The notes beneath the pieces were generated by a model. It did not search any database. It was not told where the DNA came from and saw nothing but the letters and a program-made list of their open reading frames with translations. From NCBI GenBank assembly GCA_003574895.1, contig PJFB01000011.1:118634-182633 (forward strand): a stretch of 64,000 nucleotides of DNA, read 5' to 3'. The translations under genes were made by a program, and so were the position numbers. This DNA comes from Geobacter sp. GTDB taxonomy: Bacteria > Desulfobacterota > Desulfuromonadia > Geobacterales > Pseudopelobacteraceae. Position 1 is the stretch's first letter. Every line of letters begins with the position of its first letter. This document shows, one piece after another, positions 52,756 to 60,506 of this stretch.

Positions 52756-53163
52756 AATCTCCAACAGCTTGTTAGAGAAATTCCCTGGGGCCAGAACATC
52801 ACCATCATGACGAAGGTAAAGGTTAAAGAGGCCCGCGCCTATTACCTGCGGATGACTGCCGAACAGGGCTTGAGCCGCAATGTCCTGCTGAAGCAGATCA
52901 ATGGGCAAGCATACGAACGTCATATCTTGGCGGAAAAGCAACATAACTTTGCCGCAACACTACCGGAACATCTGGCCGGGCAGGCAGATGAGGCGATGAA
53001 GGATGTCTACCTGTTGGATTTCCTCGGTATAGGCAAGCCGGTAGGGGTGGCGGAATACACTCTGACCCATGATCTCCCCAGAGAACTGGCCGGGAAACTG
53101 CCCGATGCGAAGCAGATTGAGGCGGAGATTTTGCGGGAGCTGGGTGCTGAGGTAGAGGGGTGA
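52756..53163 (+). pseudogene. DUF1016 (YhcG-type) nuclease gene remnant with internal deletion
   Basis: The frame begins REIPWGQNITIMTKVK, a motif from the DUF1016 N-terminal domain, then reads AEQGLSRNVLLKQINGQAYE and DVYLLDFLGI. At that point a normal protein enters its PD-(D/E)xK nuclease domain, but here it jumps to GKPVGVAEYTLTHDLP and IEAEI, the extreme C-terminus. About 100 residues with the catalytic centre are missing, and the N-terminal part is also cut (in-frame TAA at 52753). An ATG at 52807 could still give a 118-residue protein. Confidence 0.8.
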
Positions 53164-53217
53164 GTGAATACGGGGAGTGTCCCCGGTTTCCCCCACTGTT
53201 ATTCCACAAGGCAATTG

Positions 53218-53657
53218 TCCACGAAACGCACGAAAGGCACGAAAATATGGACAGCGGGTTGTTATTCAGAGATGAAAGTTATGCCATTCAGGGCGCTGTC
53301 TTTGAAGTTTATCGTGAAATGGGGTGCGGATTTCTCGAAGCGGTCTATCAGGAATGTCTTGAAAAGGAACTCGGGAAAAGAGGTGTCCCTTTCGTGGCTC
53401 AGCAAGAGCTTGTATTGAGGTATAAAGGAGAGGTGTTGAAGCAATCGTACAGGCCGGATTTGGTCTGTTACGAAAAGATCATCGTTGAACTGAAGGCATT
53501 ACGAGAACTAACCGGCGAGCATCGCTCACAGGTTCTGAACTATTTGAAGGCAACCGGTTTAAGGCTCGGGCTCCTTGTAAATTTCGGGAGCAACCAAAAG
53601 GCCGTGGTTGAAAGGATCATCCCGTGATTCGTTCGTGTGTTTCGTGCTTTTCGTGGA
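53218..53657 (+). mobile_element. GxxExxY repeat unit C with inverted terminal repeats
   Basis: Same box as units A and B: left end TCCACGAAACGCACGAAA up to the ATG, right end in TTCGTGCTTTTCGTGGA. It shares CACAAGGCAATTG upstream with unit A and the PIN fragment downstream with unit B, so the copied segments were longer than the box itself. Confidence 0.7.
53247..53627 (+). CDS. GxxExxY protein, copy C
   Basis: 126 residues, almost identical to copy B, with the same G-x-x-E-x-x-Y motif and RPDLVCYEKIIVELK core. The open frame runs back to 53160, but the other copies show that the ATG after the left repeat is the start. The TGA adjoins the right repeat. Confidence 0.9.
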   Translation: MDSGLLFRDESYAIQGAVFEVYREMGCGFLEAVYQECLEKELGKRGVPFVAQQELVLRYKGEVLKQSYRPDLVCYEKIIVELKALRELTGEHRSQVLNYLKATGLRLGLLVNFGSNQKAVVERIIP

Positions 53658-53682
53658 CCCCAAGCCTGGTTCCCGGAATTCC

Positions 53683-53801
53683 CCGGTAATTTAGATTCGC
53701 TCATTGCCGCCACCGCTGCGGCCCATGGGTTGATTGTGGTTACGCACAATGTCAAGGATATGGAGCGGTGCTGGGTGAGAGTTTGTAATCCGTGGGAGTG
53801 A
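53683..53801 (+). pseudogene. C-terminal fragment of the PIN toxin gene, copy 2
   Basis: It encodes DSLIAATAAAHGLIVVTHNV to CNPWE and again starts at CCGGTAAT behind the right end of a GxxExxY unit. It differs from fragment 1 by a few substitutions (THN for TRN) and one T at the junction. Confidence 0.83.
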
Positions 53802-53911
53802 GGTAAGCAAGATGGTCCCGGAAGTCCAAGTCGGGAAAAGGAATTGAGAAGATGTCCCTGAAATTCCTAGGTGGAGATGGATAAAGAAAAAATCTCAAAT
53901 AGTTGGAAACG

Positions 53912-53942
53912 AAAGGGCGCTGATTGCAGCGCCCTTTTTTTT
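53912..53942 (+). terminator. Intrinsic terminator before the mntA gene
   Basis: AAAGGGCGCTG pairs with CAGCGCCCTTT around a short loop, followed by a T run. Confidence 0.88.
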
Positions 53943-53958
53943 ATGGTATTACACGATC

Positions 53959-54249
53959 ATGGGCAAACAGGAAATCATCAACATAATCAGGAACAGCAAG
54001 CCGGAGATCATGACGCGTTATGGCGTGCAGCGCCTCGGCCTGTTTGGTTCCTATGTCCGTGGACAGCAGCGCAAGCGGAGCGATATCGACATCCTTGTAT
54101 CTTTCAACCGCGACATCGACTTGTTCGACTTCATTGATCTGCGGGAATTCCTTGAAGCCAAGCTCCATGGTAAGGTCGATCTGGTAATGGAAACGGCCCT
54201 CAAGCCGGCTATCGGCAAGCGTATCCTGGCAGAGGTGGAGTATGTCTAA
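53959..54249 (+). CDS. mntA: MNT-domain antitoxin (MntA type)
   Basis: A 96-residue minimal nucleotidyltransferase: GLFGSYVRGQQRKRSDIDILV holds the GSF/Y and DxD motifs and VDLVM the third acidic residue. In HepT/MntA systems this protein AMPylates and silences the HEPN toxin. It overlaps hepT by eight bases. Confidence 0.92.
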   Translation: MGKQEIINIIRNSKPEIMTRYGVQRLGLFGSYVRGQQRKRSDIDILVSFNRDIDLFDFIDLREFLEAKLHGKVDLVMETALKPAIGKRILAEVEYV

Positions 54250-54580
54250 AGGGCGCGAGATAGCCGATTATCTGGACGATATTCGCACGGCTATAGCAGA
54301 GGTCAAGGAATTTACCGCTGGCATGACCTTCGATGATTTCGCGGCAGACAAAAAGACCGTCAATGCCGTGATCAGGAGTCTGGAGGTGCTTGGTGAGGCG
54401 ACCAAGCATATACCGGCGGCATTTCGCCGGAAACATCCCGCAGTTCCATGGGCCAAGATGGCCGGTATGCGGGATGTGCTGATTCACGATTACATGGGAG
54501 TTGATTTGAAGACAGTCTGGATGGTTGCGCAGGAGCGTTTGACGGAGTTGAAGCAGTTGATGGAAGAGTTGGATGATTAA
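54242..54580 (+). CDS. hepT: HEPN-domain RNase toxin (HepT type, DUF86)
   Basis: A 112-residue helical protein with the active-site motif R-x4-H-x-Y in RDVLIHDYMG. It is the toxin partner of the MNT protein upstream. The island boundary motif starts within its last codons. Confidence 0.92.
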   Translation: MSKGREIADYLDDIRTAIAEVKEFTAGMTFDDFAADKKTVNAVIRSLEVLGEATKHIPAAFRRKHPAVPWAKMAGMRDVLIHDYMGVDLKTVWMVAQERLTELKQLMEELDD

Positions 54581-54600
54581 GTATGCTGTCCCTGGAATTC
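54576..54600 (+). repeat. Island boundary motif, left copy of an inverted pair
   Basis: ATTAAGTATG-C-TGTCCC-T-GG-AATTC. The inverted copy at 56703-56729 agrees at 22 of 25 positions. The pair encloses three minus-strand genes (54625-56581). Confidence 0.65.
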
Positions 54601-54624
54601 TGTAAAAATCACCTAGTTAGCGCT

Positions 54625-54837
54625 TTACGGTTTCCGCCATTTATCCGGATTCCCAGTAGAGGTGTTTCTTACGCGTTCGACATGAATGGCGGCATCTGGT
54701 TTTAATTGTCTCGCACGTTCAATTGCTTGTGCTTGAGTTGGTGCAACCGCGCTTGCCCTTTCCGAATTTGGCTTCCGTACCGCATAATCACCTTCGGGGC
54801 GTCGTTCCACAAAGAGATTGTTGCTATCCTTTTTCAT
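54625..54837 (-). CDS. DUF2188 family protein
   Basis: A 70-residue protein: VERRPEGDYAVRKPNSERAS, TQAQAIERARQL and IHVERVRNTSTGNPDKWRKP match the DUF2188 pattern (R..G.W.V......A....T...A...A). AAGGAG precedes ATG. The function is unknown. It lies 15 bases after the HTH-ImmA gene on the same strand. Confidence 0.8.
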   Translation of the reverse strand: MKKDSNNLFVERRPEGDYAVRKPNSERASAVAPTQAQAIERARQLKPDAAIHVERVRNTSTGNPDKWRKP

Positions 54838-54852
54838 CTCGAACTCCTTACG

Positions 54853-55986
54853 CTAGATTTTCCTCTGCTTTTCCAAGTAAATGACATTCTTTGGGGGATT
54901 ACTTCCCGGACTATCGAATATTCCGAAACTATTAAGTACTTCCGGTTTAACATGAAGGCTTTCCGCAATATCGGAAACGATTAATCCTTTGCTATCGCGC
55001 AGTAAGGAGATAACTTGAGGCAATATTTCAGGAACTTCTTCCGGCGGCGCGATTGAAGCCAAAACATCTTCTTTTATGTACTTATTGATATAAACGTGGG
55101 CATACCGGTATTTAACCGGATCAATAATACTTAGGTCATACGCTCTCCTGATCAGTGCCTGAAGACTAACACCCCATCTTATTGACATTTCGAGAATCTT
55201 AGGCCAGTACAACTTATTGTTTTTCGGAAACTCCCGAATGAACGCGTTCCGAGGCAAAAGGAAAGCGCTGGCAAACTGATTTGCCTGCTCATCTAACAAG
55301 GGATCGCCAGATTCAATGCCTCGATGAAGCACAACGTGGCCGCCTTCATGCGCCCTATCAAACCGACTTCTGGCCGTATTTCCTTTGGCTGTATTGCTGA
55401 CAATTACTGCTCTTGAACGAATAAATGAAAAAGCATCGACCTTTTCCGAAACCCCATGGAAAGTTGTAACCACACAGCCAGCATTTTCAAGCGTTCTTGT
55501 AACATTGTGTATCGGCTCATCTGGGTGTAGATTCCAAGCAAGCCGGGATGTTGCAGCTATTTTCTCGATGTGCTCCGCATTGAGAGATTGCGGAGAAGGC
55601 ACATTTTCTACCGGAATCTTTAGTACAGGTAAGTCAACATGTGAATCGACGTATTTCAGTATCTGACCAAAAAAGGTTCCGTAGGATCTTGCTCTTGTTC
55701 GAATGTTGACAGGTGTTGTTTTTGCTTTTCTAAAATGACACTCCTCTTCCTGAACCTCGTCAAGTAGCGGCGAATAGAAAAAACCAGGTTCAACATTGAG
55801 AAGTGATGCCAGCGCATCTACCGTAGTAACAGAAGGCGGAGAACAAGAATCATCGACTTCCAACTTTTGAATGTATTGGCGTGTTGTGCAAATTGCTTCG
55901 CCGACCTCGGCAAGCGTGTACCCATTGAACGTTCTTGCAACCCGTAATCGGTTCCCAAAAAACTGTTCGCTTTCAGCCATTCCCAA
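54853..55986 (-). CDS. XRE-type HTH fused to ImmA/IrrE metallopeptidase
   Basis: A 377-residue protein. An N-terminal helix-turn-helix (about 10-65: RLRVARTFNGYTLAEVGEAI, TRQYIQKLE) is followed by an ImmA/IrrE zinc peptidase with HEGGH (HExxH variant, the Glu kept) and DEQANQFASAFLLPRNAF. This fusion is common in stress and antitoxin-like regulators that cleave a partner. It overlaps the unknown gene upstream by 14 bases, which argues that the two work together. Confidence 0.88.
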   Translation of the reverse strand: MGMAESEQFFGNRLRVARTFNGYTLAEVGEAICTTRQYIQKLEVDDSCSPPSVTTVDALASLLNVEPGFFYSPLLDEVQEEECHFRKAKTTPVNIRTRARSYGTFFGQILKYVDSHVDLPVLKIPVENVPSPQSLNAEHIEKIAATSRLAWNLHPDEPIHNVTRTLENAGCVVTTFHGVSEKVDAFSFIRSRAVIVSNTAKGNTARSRFDRAHEGGHVVLHRGIESGDPLLDEQANQFASAFLLPRNAFIREFPKNNKLYWPKILEMSIRWGVSLQALIRRAYDLSIIDPVKYRYAHVYINKYIKEDVLASIAPPEEVPEILPQVISLLRDSKGLIVSDIAESLHVKPEVLNSFGIFDSPGSNPPKNVIYLEKQRKI

Positions 55987-56581
55987 CTTCCTTTCCGTCC
56001 GTAGTATCTTTGGTTTTGAGCGAAATAGTAGGCGGAGCCAAGATTGTCGGCTCTCTCTTTTCTGATGTTACAAGCGAGATGTTTGTTATCGCATGCTGCG
56101 GGAATGTCCACAGATTCCGCATAACTTCCGTTCCTTCGCGGAATTGAGCTATCCCAATTCGGGATGCCATCCTGTTTTCATCTGTTTCCAAAATGATCCG
56201 CCAGTACCAGTGAAAGTTTTCTGGATCAAGTAGGCAGAGCTGCTCGTGTGGTATCAACTCATCAGTTCTGATAGTCAATGAGCGTTTATTCGGCTTATCG
56301 AATTGCCCTTTGTAATAACGCACTGGAATATCGCCTATGAACATGACAAAATACAGTCCAGTATCATTCACCCGTAACCAAGGGTAGTTATCGGTTGATC
56401 GTTTCAGAATGTTCAGAGTTCTTTGGTAGATTGTGCACTCATTGCACCATGTACCATCACCTTCATCGGGGTCGTATATATCAAGAGCTTTTCTACGGAT
56501 GTCGGCAAGTAATGAACCAACAGTGCAAAGCTTGTCGGATGTCAGAGCATCATGAATTTCCCATGGCTTTCTCGATTCCAT
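55973..56581 (-). CDS. Unknown protein paired with the HTH-ImmA/IrrE gene
   Basis: About 202 residues from ATG 56581, which has GGAGG six bases upstream; the frame extends further back without support. Visible features are a Cys pair in TWCNECTIYQ, a central beta-rich-looking part (LYFVMFIGDIPVRYYKG, HWYWRIILETDENRMA) and a polar C-terminal tail. I do not recognise a family. The short overlap with the HTH-ImmA gene and the enclosure of both by an inverted motif pair suggest a two-gene module, possibly toxin-antitoxin-like or defensive. Confidence 0.7.
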   Translation of the reverse strand: MESRKPWEIHDALTSDKLCTVGSLLADIRRKALDIYDPDEGDGTWCNECTIYQRTLNILKRSTDNYPWLRVNDTGLYFVMFIGDIPVRYYKGQFDKPNKRSLTIRTDELIPHEQLCLLDPENFHWYWRIILETDENRMASRIGIAQFREGTEVMRNLWTFPQHAITNISLVTSEKREPTILAPPTISLKTKDTTDGKEVGNG

Positions 56582-56702
56582 TTCAACCTCCAAGTTTTGA
56601 AGCGTTATGGAGGTTTTATCCATTTTTGTGTTGTTTGTCAACCAAAAATTAAAAAGTAAACTGCAATTCAAAAAGTAAACCATAAGATATAAAGACATTG
56701 AG

Positions 56703-56729
56703 GAATTACCGGGACACCATACTTAATTC
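56703..56729 (-). repeat. Island boundary motif, right inverted copy
   Basis: On the minus strand it reads AATTAAGTATG-G-TGTCCC-GGT-AATTC. It faces the copy at 54576-54600 across the DUF2188/HTH-ImmA/unknown genes. Confidence 0.65.
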
Positions 56730-56730
56730 A

Positions 56731-56758
56731 AAAGGCGGCCAATCGGCCGCCTTTGTTG
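56731..56758. terminator. Hairpin terminator between island modules
   Basis: AAAGGCGGCC pairs with GGCCGCCTTT around AATC; TTGTTGTT follows on the plus strand and TTTT-like sequence is partial on the minus strand. Confidence 0.65.
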
Positions 56759-56850
56759 TTCTGCAAAAGACCTACAGACTCTTCCCGATCAGCCGAACAA
56801 AATCTTCATAACCCTCAAAACCGGTCAAGCGCTTGCATCCGCACTGGGAA

Positions 56851-57435
56851 TCATGAGCGCACAAACGCCAGCAACTGGCTGTAATCGAGCCGGTCGGCGG
56901 CGCGGAGTGCATTGATATACTGTTGTCGGCAGTCACCGGCATTAACCAGATTGCCGCTTCCCCAGGTAAAGCGCGGTTGTCCCAATAGATGCACCAGCAG
57001 AATATCGGTCATCAGCCGGGCATGGCGTCCGTTGCCGTTGGAGAAGGGGTGGATTGCGGTAAGACGGTGATGAAAGCGTGCCGCTATCTCATCCGGTGGA
57101 TAGGTGCCGTATTCAATCCAGGTGGCGCAGTCGGCACAGAGATCCTGCAAGCCGGTGTCTATCTGCCACATATCAACGCCGATATTCTTTCCGCTGGTGC
57201 GTCTTTCTCCCGCCCAGCGCCAGACATTGCCAAACATCCTTTTGTGCATTCGCTTGAGGAAGCCAATGGTGAGGATATCTTTCGGTTTGCGGCGAAATGC
57301 CCATGCCTCGGCCTCGCTGATATTTTCCTGTTCCCAGCGGTCCAGTTCCCCCCGGCTGGTGATGTGGGAAAGCAGCAGACCTTGCGCTTCATCCGCGTCA
57401 AGCGGCGTTGCCCCATCGGGATAATCAAAGTTCAT
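56851..57435 (-). CDS. Fic-family protein (mobile mystery protein B)
   Basis: A 194-residue Fic protein with the AMP-transfer motif HPFSNGNGRHAR near residue 130 and the upstream LKRMHKRMFGNVWRWAGERR stretch. Its pairing with a mobile mystery protein A gene, which it overlaps by four bases, identifies the B partner. Fic proteins modify targets with AMP; as part of a two-gene module it is probably the toxin-like component. Confidence 0.92.
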   Translation of the reverse strand: MNFDYPDGATPLDADEAQGLLLSHITSRGELDRWEQENISEAEAWAFRRKPKDILTIGFLKRMHKRMFGNVWRWAGERRTSGKNIGVDMWQIDTGLQDLCADCATWIEYGTYPPDEIAARFHHRLTAIHPFSNGNGRHARLMTDILLVHLLGQPRFTWGSGNLVNAGDCRQQYINALRAADRLDYSQLLAFVRS

Positions 57436-57902
57436 GGCGTGCTTTCCCAGAGATCTTTGGGCATCTCCCGCACGAGTTCATCAACGGCAGCATCAAGCGA
57501 TGCGAGTTGTTCCTTGTCTGACAGACTTTGCGCTTCGAGCAGCATGGAGTGCGACACCCGTTGTGTTCTGGATTCGGCAACCTTGCGAGCCTGTGCCCGG
57601 ACGGATTCCTCTAGCGTCGTGCGGGGAACAATGGCATAGACGAACACGCAATCCATTGCTTCGGCTGCTTGCCGCATGGTTTTCAGAGAGACGACGCCTG
57701 ACAGCTCATCCTGCTCCAGCCTGGGGATGCGCGGCTGACTGACTTTCAGGCGGTTTGCCAGCTGCTTGCCCGACATGCCGAGTGCTTCACGGATGGCACG
57801 TATCCAACCTTTAACCGGCGGTGAATTCTGTTTTAAGGCGGCATAGTCAGACAGCGTTTTGTCGAGCTGTTGACGCGCTATGAGTTTGTATTTCGGCAGC
57901 AT
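57432..57902 (-). CDS. HTH protein (mobile mystery protein A)
   Basis: A 156-residue protein: a basic N-terminus with ARQQLDKTL, then a helix-turn-helix (IREALGMSGKQLANRLKVSQPRIPRLEQDE) and a helical C-terminal half (EAMDCVFVYAIVPRTTLEE). This matches mobile mystery protein A, the regulator and probable antitoxin encoded in front of the Fic gene. Confidence 0.9.
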   Translation of the reverse strand: MLPKYKLIARQQLDKTLSDYAALKQNSPPVKGWIRAIREALGMSGKQLANRLKVSQPRIPRLEQDELSGVVSLKTMRQAAEAMDCVFVYAIVPRTTLEESVRAQARKVAESRTQRVSHSMLLEAQSLSDKEQLASLDAAVDELVREMPKDLWESTP

Positions 57903-57905
57903 TGG

Positions 57906-57988
57906 AATAACCTCTGTATTATTTTATACATCAAAATAATAACATATAGATTATTTTAAGCAATATAAATAATAATCCACAGGTTATT
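57906..57988 (-). promoter_or_regulatory. AT-rich promoter region bounded by inverted repeats
   Basis: AATAACCTCTG (57906-57916) and CACAGGTTATT (57978-57988) are inverted, 10 of 11 matching, and flank a very AT-rich stretch directly before the mobile mystery A start. They are candidate operators for its HTH. Confidence 0.5.
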
Positions 57989-58003
57989 TTGGTGCGGGGA
58001 GAT

Positions 58004-58047
58004 AAAAAGGGGCCAGGCTACTTTATCAAACAAGCTGCCTGGCCCTT
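58004..58047 (-). terminator. Terminator of the nifH remnant
   Basis: On the minus strand GGGCCAGGC pairs with GCCTGGCCC, followed by TTTTTA. It lies about 40 bases past the stop of the nifH fragment. Confidence 0.75.
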
Positions 58048-58087
58048 GTTGTTTCCATCAGAAAAAGATAATACACAGGACGGAGTG

Positions 58088-58636
<549 letters not shown>

Positions 58637-58802
58637 TCAAACTGATTGGTGGCAGGGCGGCAAACAAGTTGTCCTGTCTACGAGGAAGGGCGGGATTCAG
58701 GGCAAAGGTTGTAATTTGTTTCCAGGCTGCTTGATAAACTCCATAATCTTGCTAACCTTTTTGTAAATTATTTTGTAAATACATTTGCATGGGAGGCAGA
58801 GA

Positions 58803-60152
58803 ATGAAGACACTACCTGGTTTGGTCGCAACGGCCCTGCTAATGACGGCTCCCGCCATGGCAGCGGACTACAACACCGACAGTCAGCCGTCCCCCGAAGT
58901 TGCGCCCGGTATCTACGGGAAGATGTCCACCGAGGTAACCAGCAAGTTCAAGCTGTCCATCGGCGGCTACATCAAGCTCGACTATGCCTACAACTCCGTC
59001 AACCTGGGGAATGGCGGTGTCATTACCCCCAGTAGCGGGGCCATTCCTTCCAAGGCCATAACAAGCACCGAGACAGCGGCCAATCAGGAACAGTCGATCT
59101 TCTCCATGAAGCAGTCTCGTATCTGGTTCAAGGTTGGCGGGCCCACTTTCAGCGGTGCCAAGACCGGCGGGCTCCTGGAGGTGGATTTCTACGGAGACAA
59201 CTCTGCCGCCTCCGAAAGCCCCATGCCCCGCCTGCGTCTGGCCTACGGCACGATTGACTGGCCCCACACCCAGGTCCTGTTCGGCCAGTACTGGGACATG
59301 TTCGCCCCCATGATCGCCTCCACCGAGGACTTCCGCACCGCCGCCCCCCAAGGCGCTCCCTATGGGCCCCGGGTGCCCCAGATCAGGGTGACCCATACGC
59401 TGGCACTCAATGCCGACAACCATCTGCAGTTCGCTCTGGCAGTGCAGGACCCCAACCAGTTCGGCAACAACAACAGCAGCGCCACCGGCGAATACGGCCC
59501 CAGCGTGAACTATGCCGGCCAGGCCTTCTACATCAACAAATCGCTCGGCACGGCCCCCGGCTACATGAGCCTCTCCATGAAACCTCTCACCGTGGGATTC
59601 TTCGGGCTCTACGGCACCGGCAAGGCGCCCAGCAACGCCAACCACAGCCTGGATACGTGGGGCTACGGCATGTACGCTTTTGTCCCACTCCACGGCTCGC
59701 GAGACGGCCATGACCGGACCATGACCGTGGCGTTCGAGGGGCAGGCCTACGGGGCCGCCAACCTGGCTTACAGCGGCGCTACCTCCACGGCTGTGGTCGG
59801 CACACCCGCGGCCGTATCCAACACCTTCGACCCCACGGGCCACCAGTCGCCGGCCAGAAACTGGGGCTTCATCGGCCAGCTCAAATTCTTCCCCATCCAG
59901 GACCTGGGCTTTACCGCCGGCTATGGTTCCCGCCAGCCCTACGACAGGTCGGACTTCGACGGGATATCCAACTACCAGCGCTTTTCGCGGCAGTTCTACA
60001 CCAACGTGACCTATGACCTAAATGCCGCCATCAGGCTGGCGACCGAGTGGCAGAATATCGAAACAAGATACGGCAATGTCAATGGCGTTGCCGGGAAAAA
60101 TGCCAGCGGCGTGGACAACACCTTCCGCTTGTGCGCCTATTACTTTTTCTAG
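58803..60152 (+). CDS. Outer-membrane porin (DcaP-like)
   Basis: A 449-residue protein with signal peptide (about 1-21, ending AMA). It continues with KLSIGGYIKLDYAYN, QSRIWFKVGGPTFSG, LFGQYWDMFAPM and many alternating aromatic strands, ending in the aromatic motif CAYYFF expected for a beta-barrel. GGAGG before ATG 58803 sets the start. Placed just before a giant multiheme cytochrome it might belong to a porin-cytochrome conduit, but it resembles the DcaP small-molecule porins more than the known conduit porins. Confidence 0.82.
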   Translation: MKTLPGLVATALLMTAPAMAADYNTDSQPSPEVAPGIYGKMSTEVTSKFKLSIGGYIKLDYAYNSVNLGNGGVITPSSGAIPSKAITSTETAANQEQSIFSMKQSRIWFKVGGPTFSGAKTGGLLEVDFYGDNSAASESPMPRLRLAYGTIDWPHTQVLFGQYWDMFAPMIASTEDFRTAAPQGAPYGPRVPQIRVTHTLALNADNHLQFALAVQDPNQFGNNNSSATGEYGPSVNYAGQAFYINKSLGTAPGYMSLSMKPLTVGFFGLYGTGKAPSNANHSLDTWGYGMYAFVPLHGSRDGHDRTMTVAFEGQAYGAANLAYSGATSTAVVGTPAAVSNTFDPTGHQSPARNWGFIGQLKFFPIQDLGFTAGYGSRQPYDRSDFDGISNYQRFSRQFYTNVTYDLNAAIRLATEWQNIETRYGNVNGVAGKNASGVDNTFRLCAYYFF

Positions 60153-60169
60153 TTGACGCGATTGTCTGT

Positions 60170-60200
60170 GGAGTCACCTCTTGTCCGTGGAGGTGACTCC
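60170..60200 (+). terminator. Hairpin after the porin gene
   Basis: GGAGTCACCTC pairs exactly with GAGGTGACTCC around a nine-base loop. There is no T run, so termination is likely but incomplete. The remaining bases up to 60405 show no gene. Confidence 0.55.
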
Positions 60201-60405
60201 ATTCAGGGGTTCAGGCGCTTACCCTGTCTGGGCCACCATGAGATACAAAGAAGGTATTTACTCTATTCGGCGTCTCCCTGATAATCTCCTTTCCACACCC
60301 CCCGCTTCCTCCCGATGTTTTTTGCGGATCATGTTGTGCCAAACCTGTAAATCAATGATTAATATCAAATAATTAGGCCACACTTTGTTTGCGTCCTGTG
60401 CGAAA

Positions 60406-60422
60406 TTGGCCTATTTATTGCT
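60406..60422 (+). promoter_or_regulatory. Candidate sigma-54 promoter of the multiheme cytochrome
   Basis: TTGGCCTATTTATTGCT has GG and GC ten bases apart and keeps TTGGC and TTGCT of the -24/-12 consensus. It lies 85 bases before the GTG start. Confidence 0.5.
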
Positions 60423-60506
60423 TTAATTAAAATTTGAAATTAAAGGTCCGTCAACGTACCCTGTCTGCCGAGTTGGAAATCCGTTTGCACCAGGAGAGTT
60501 AACATC

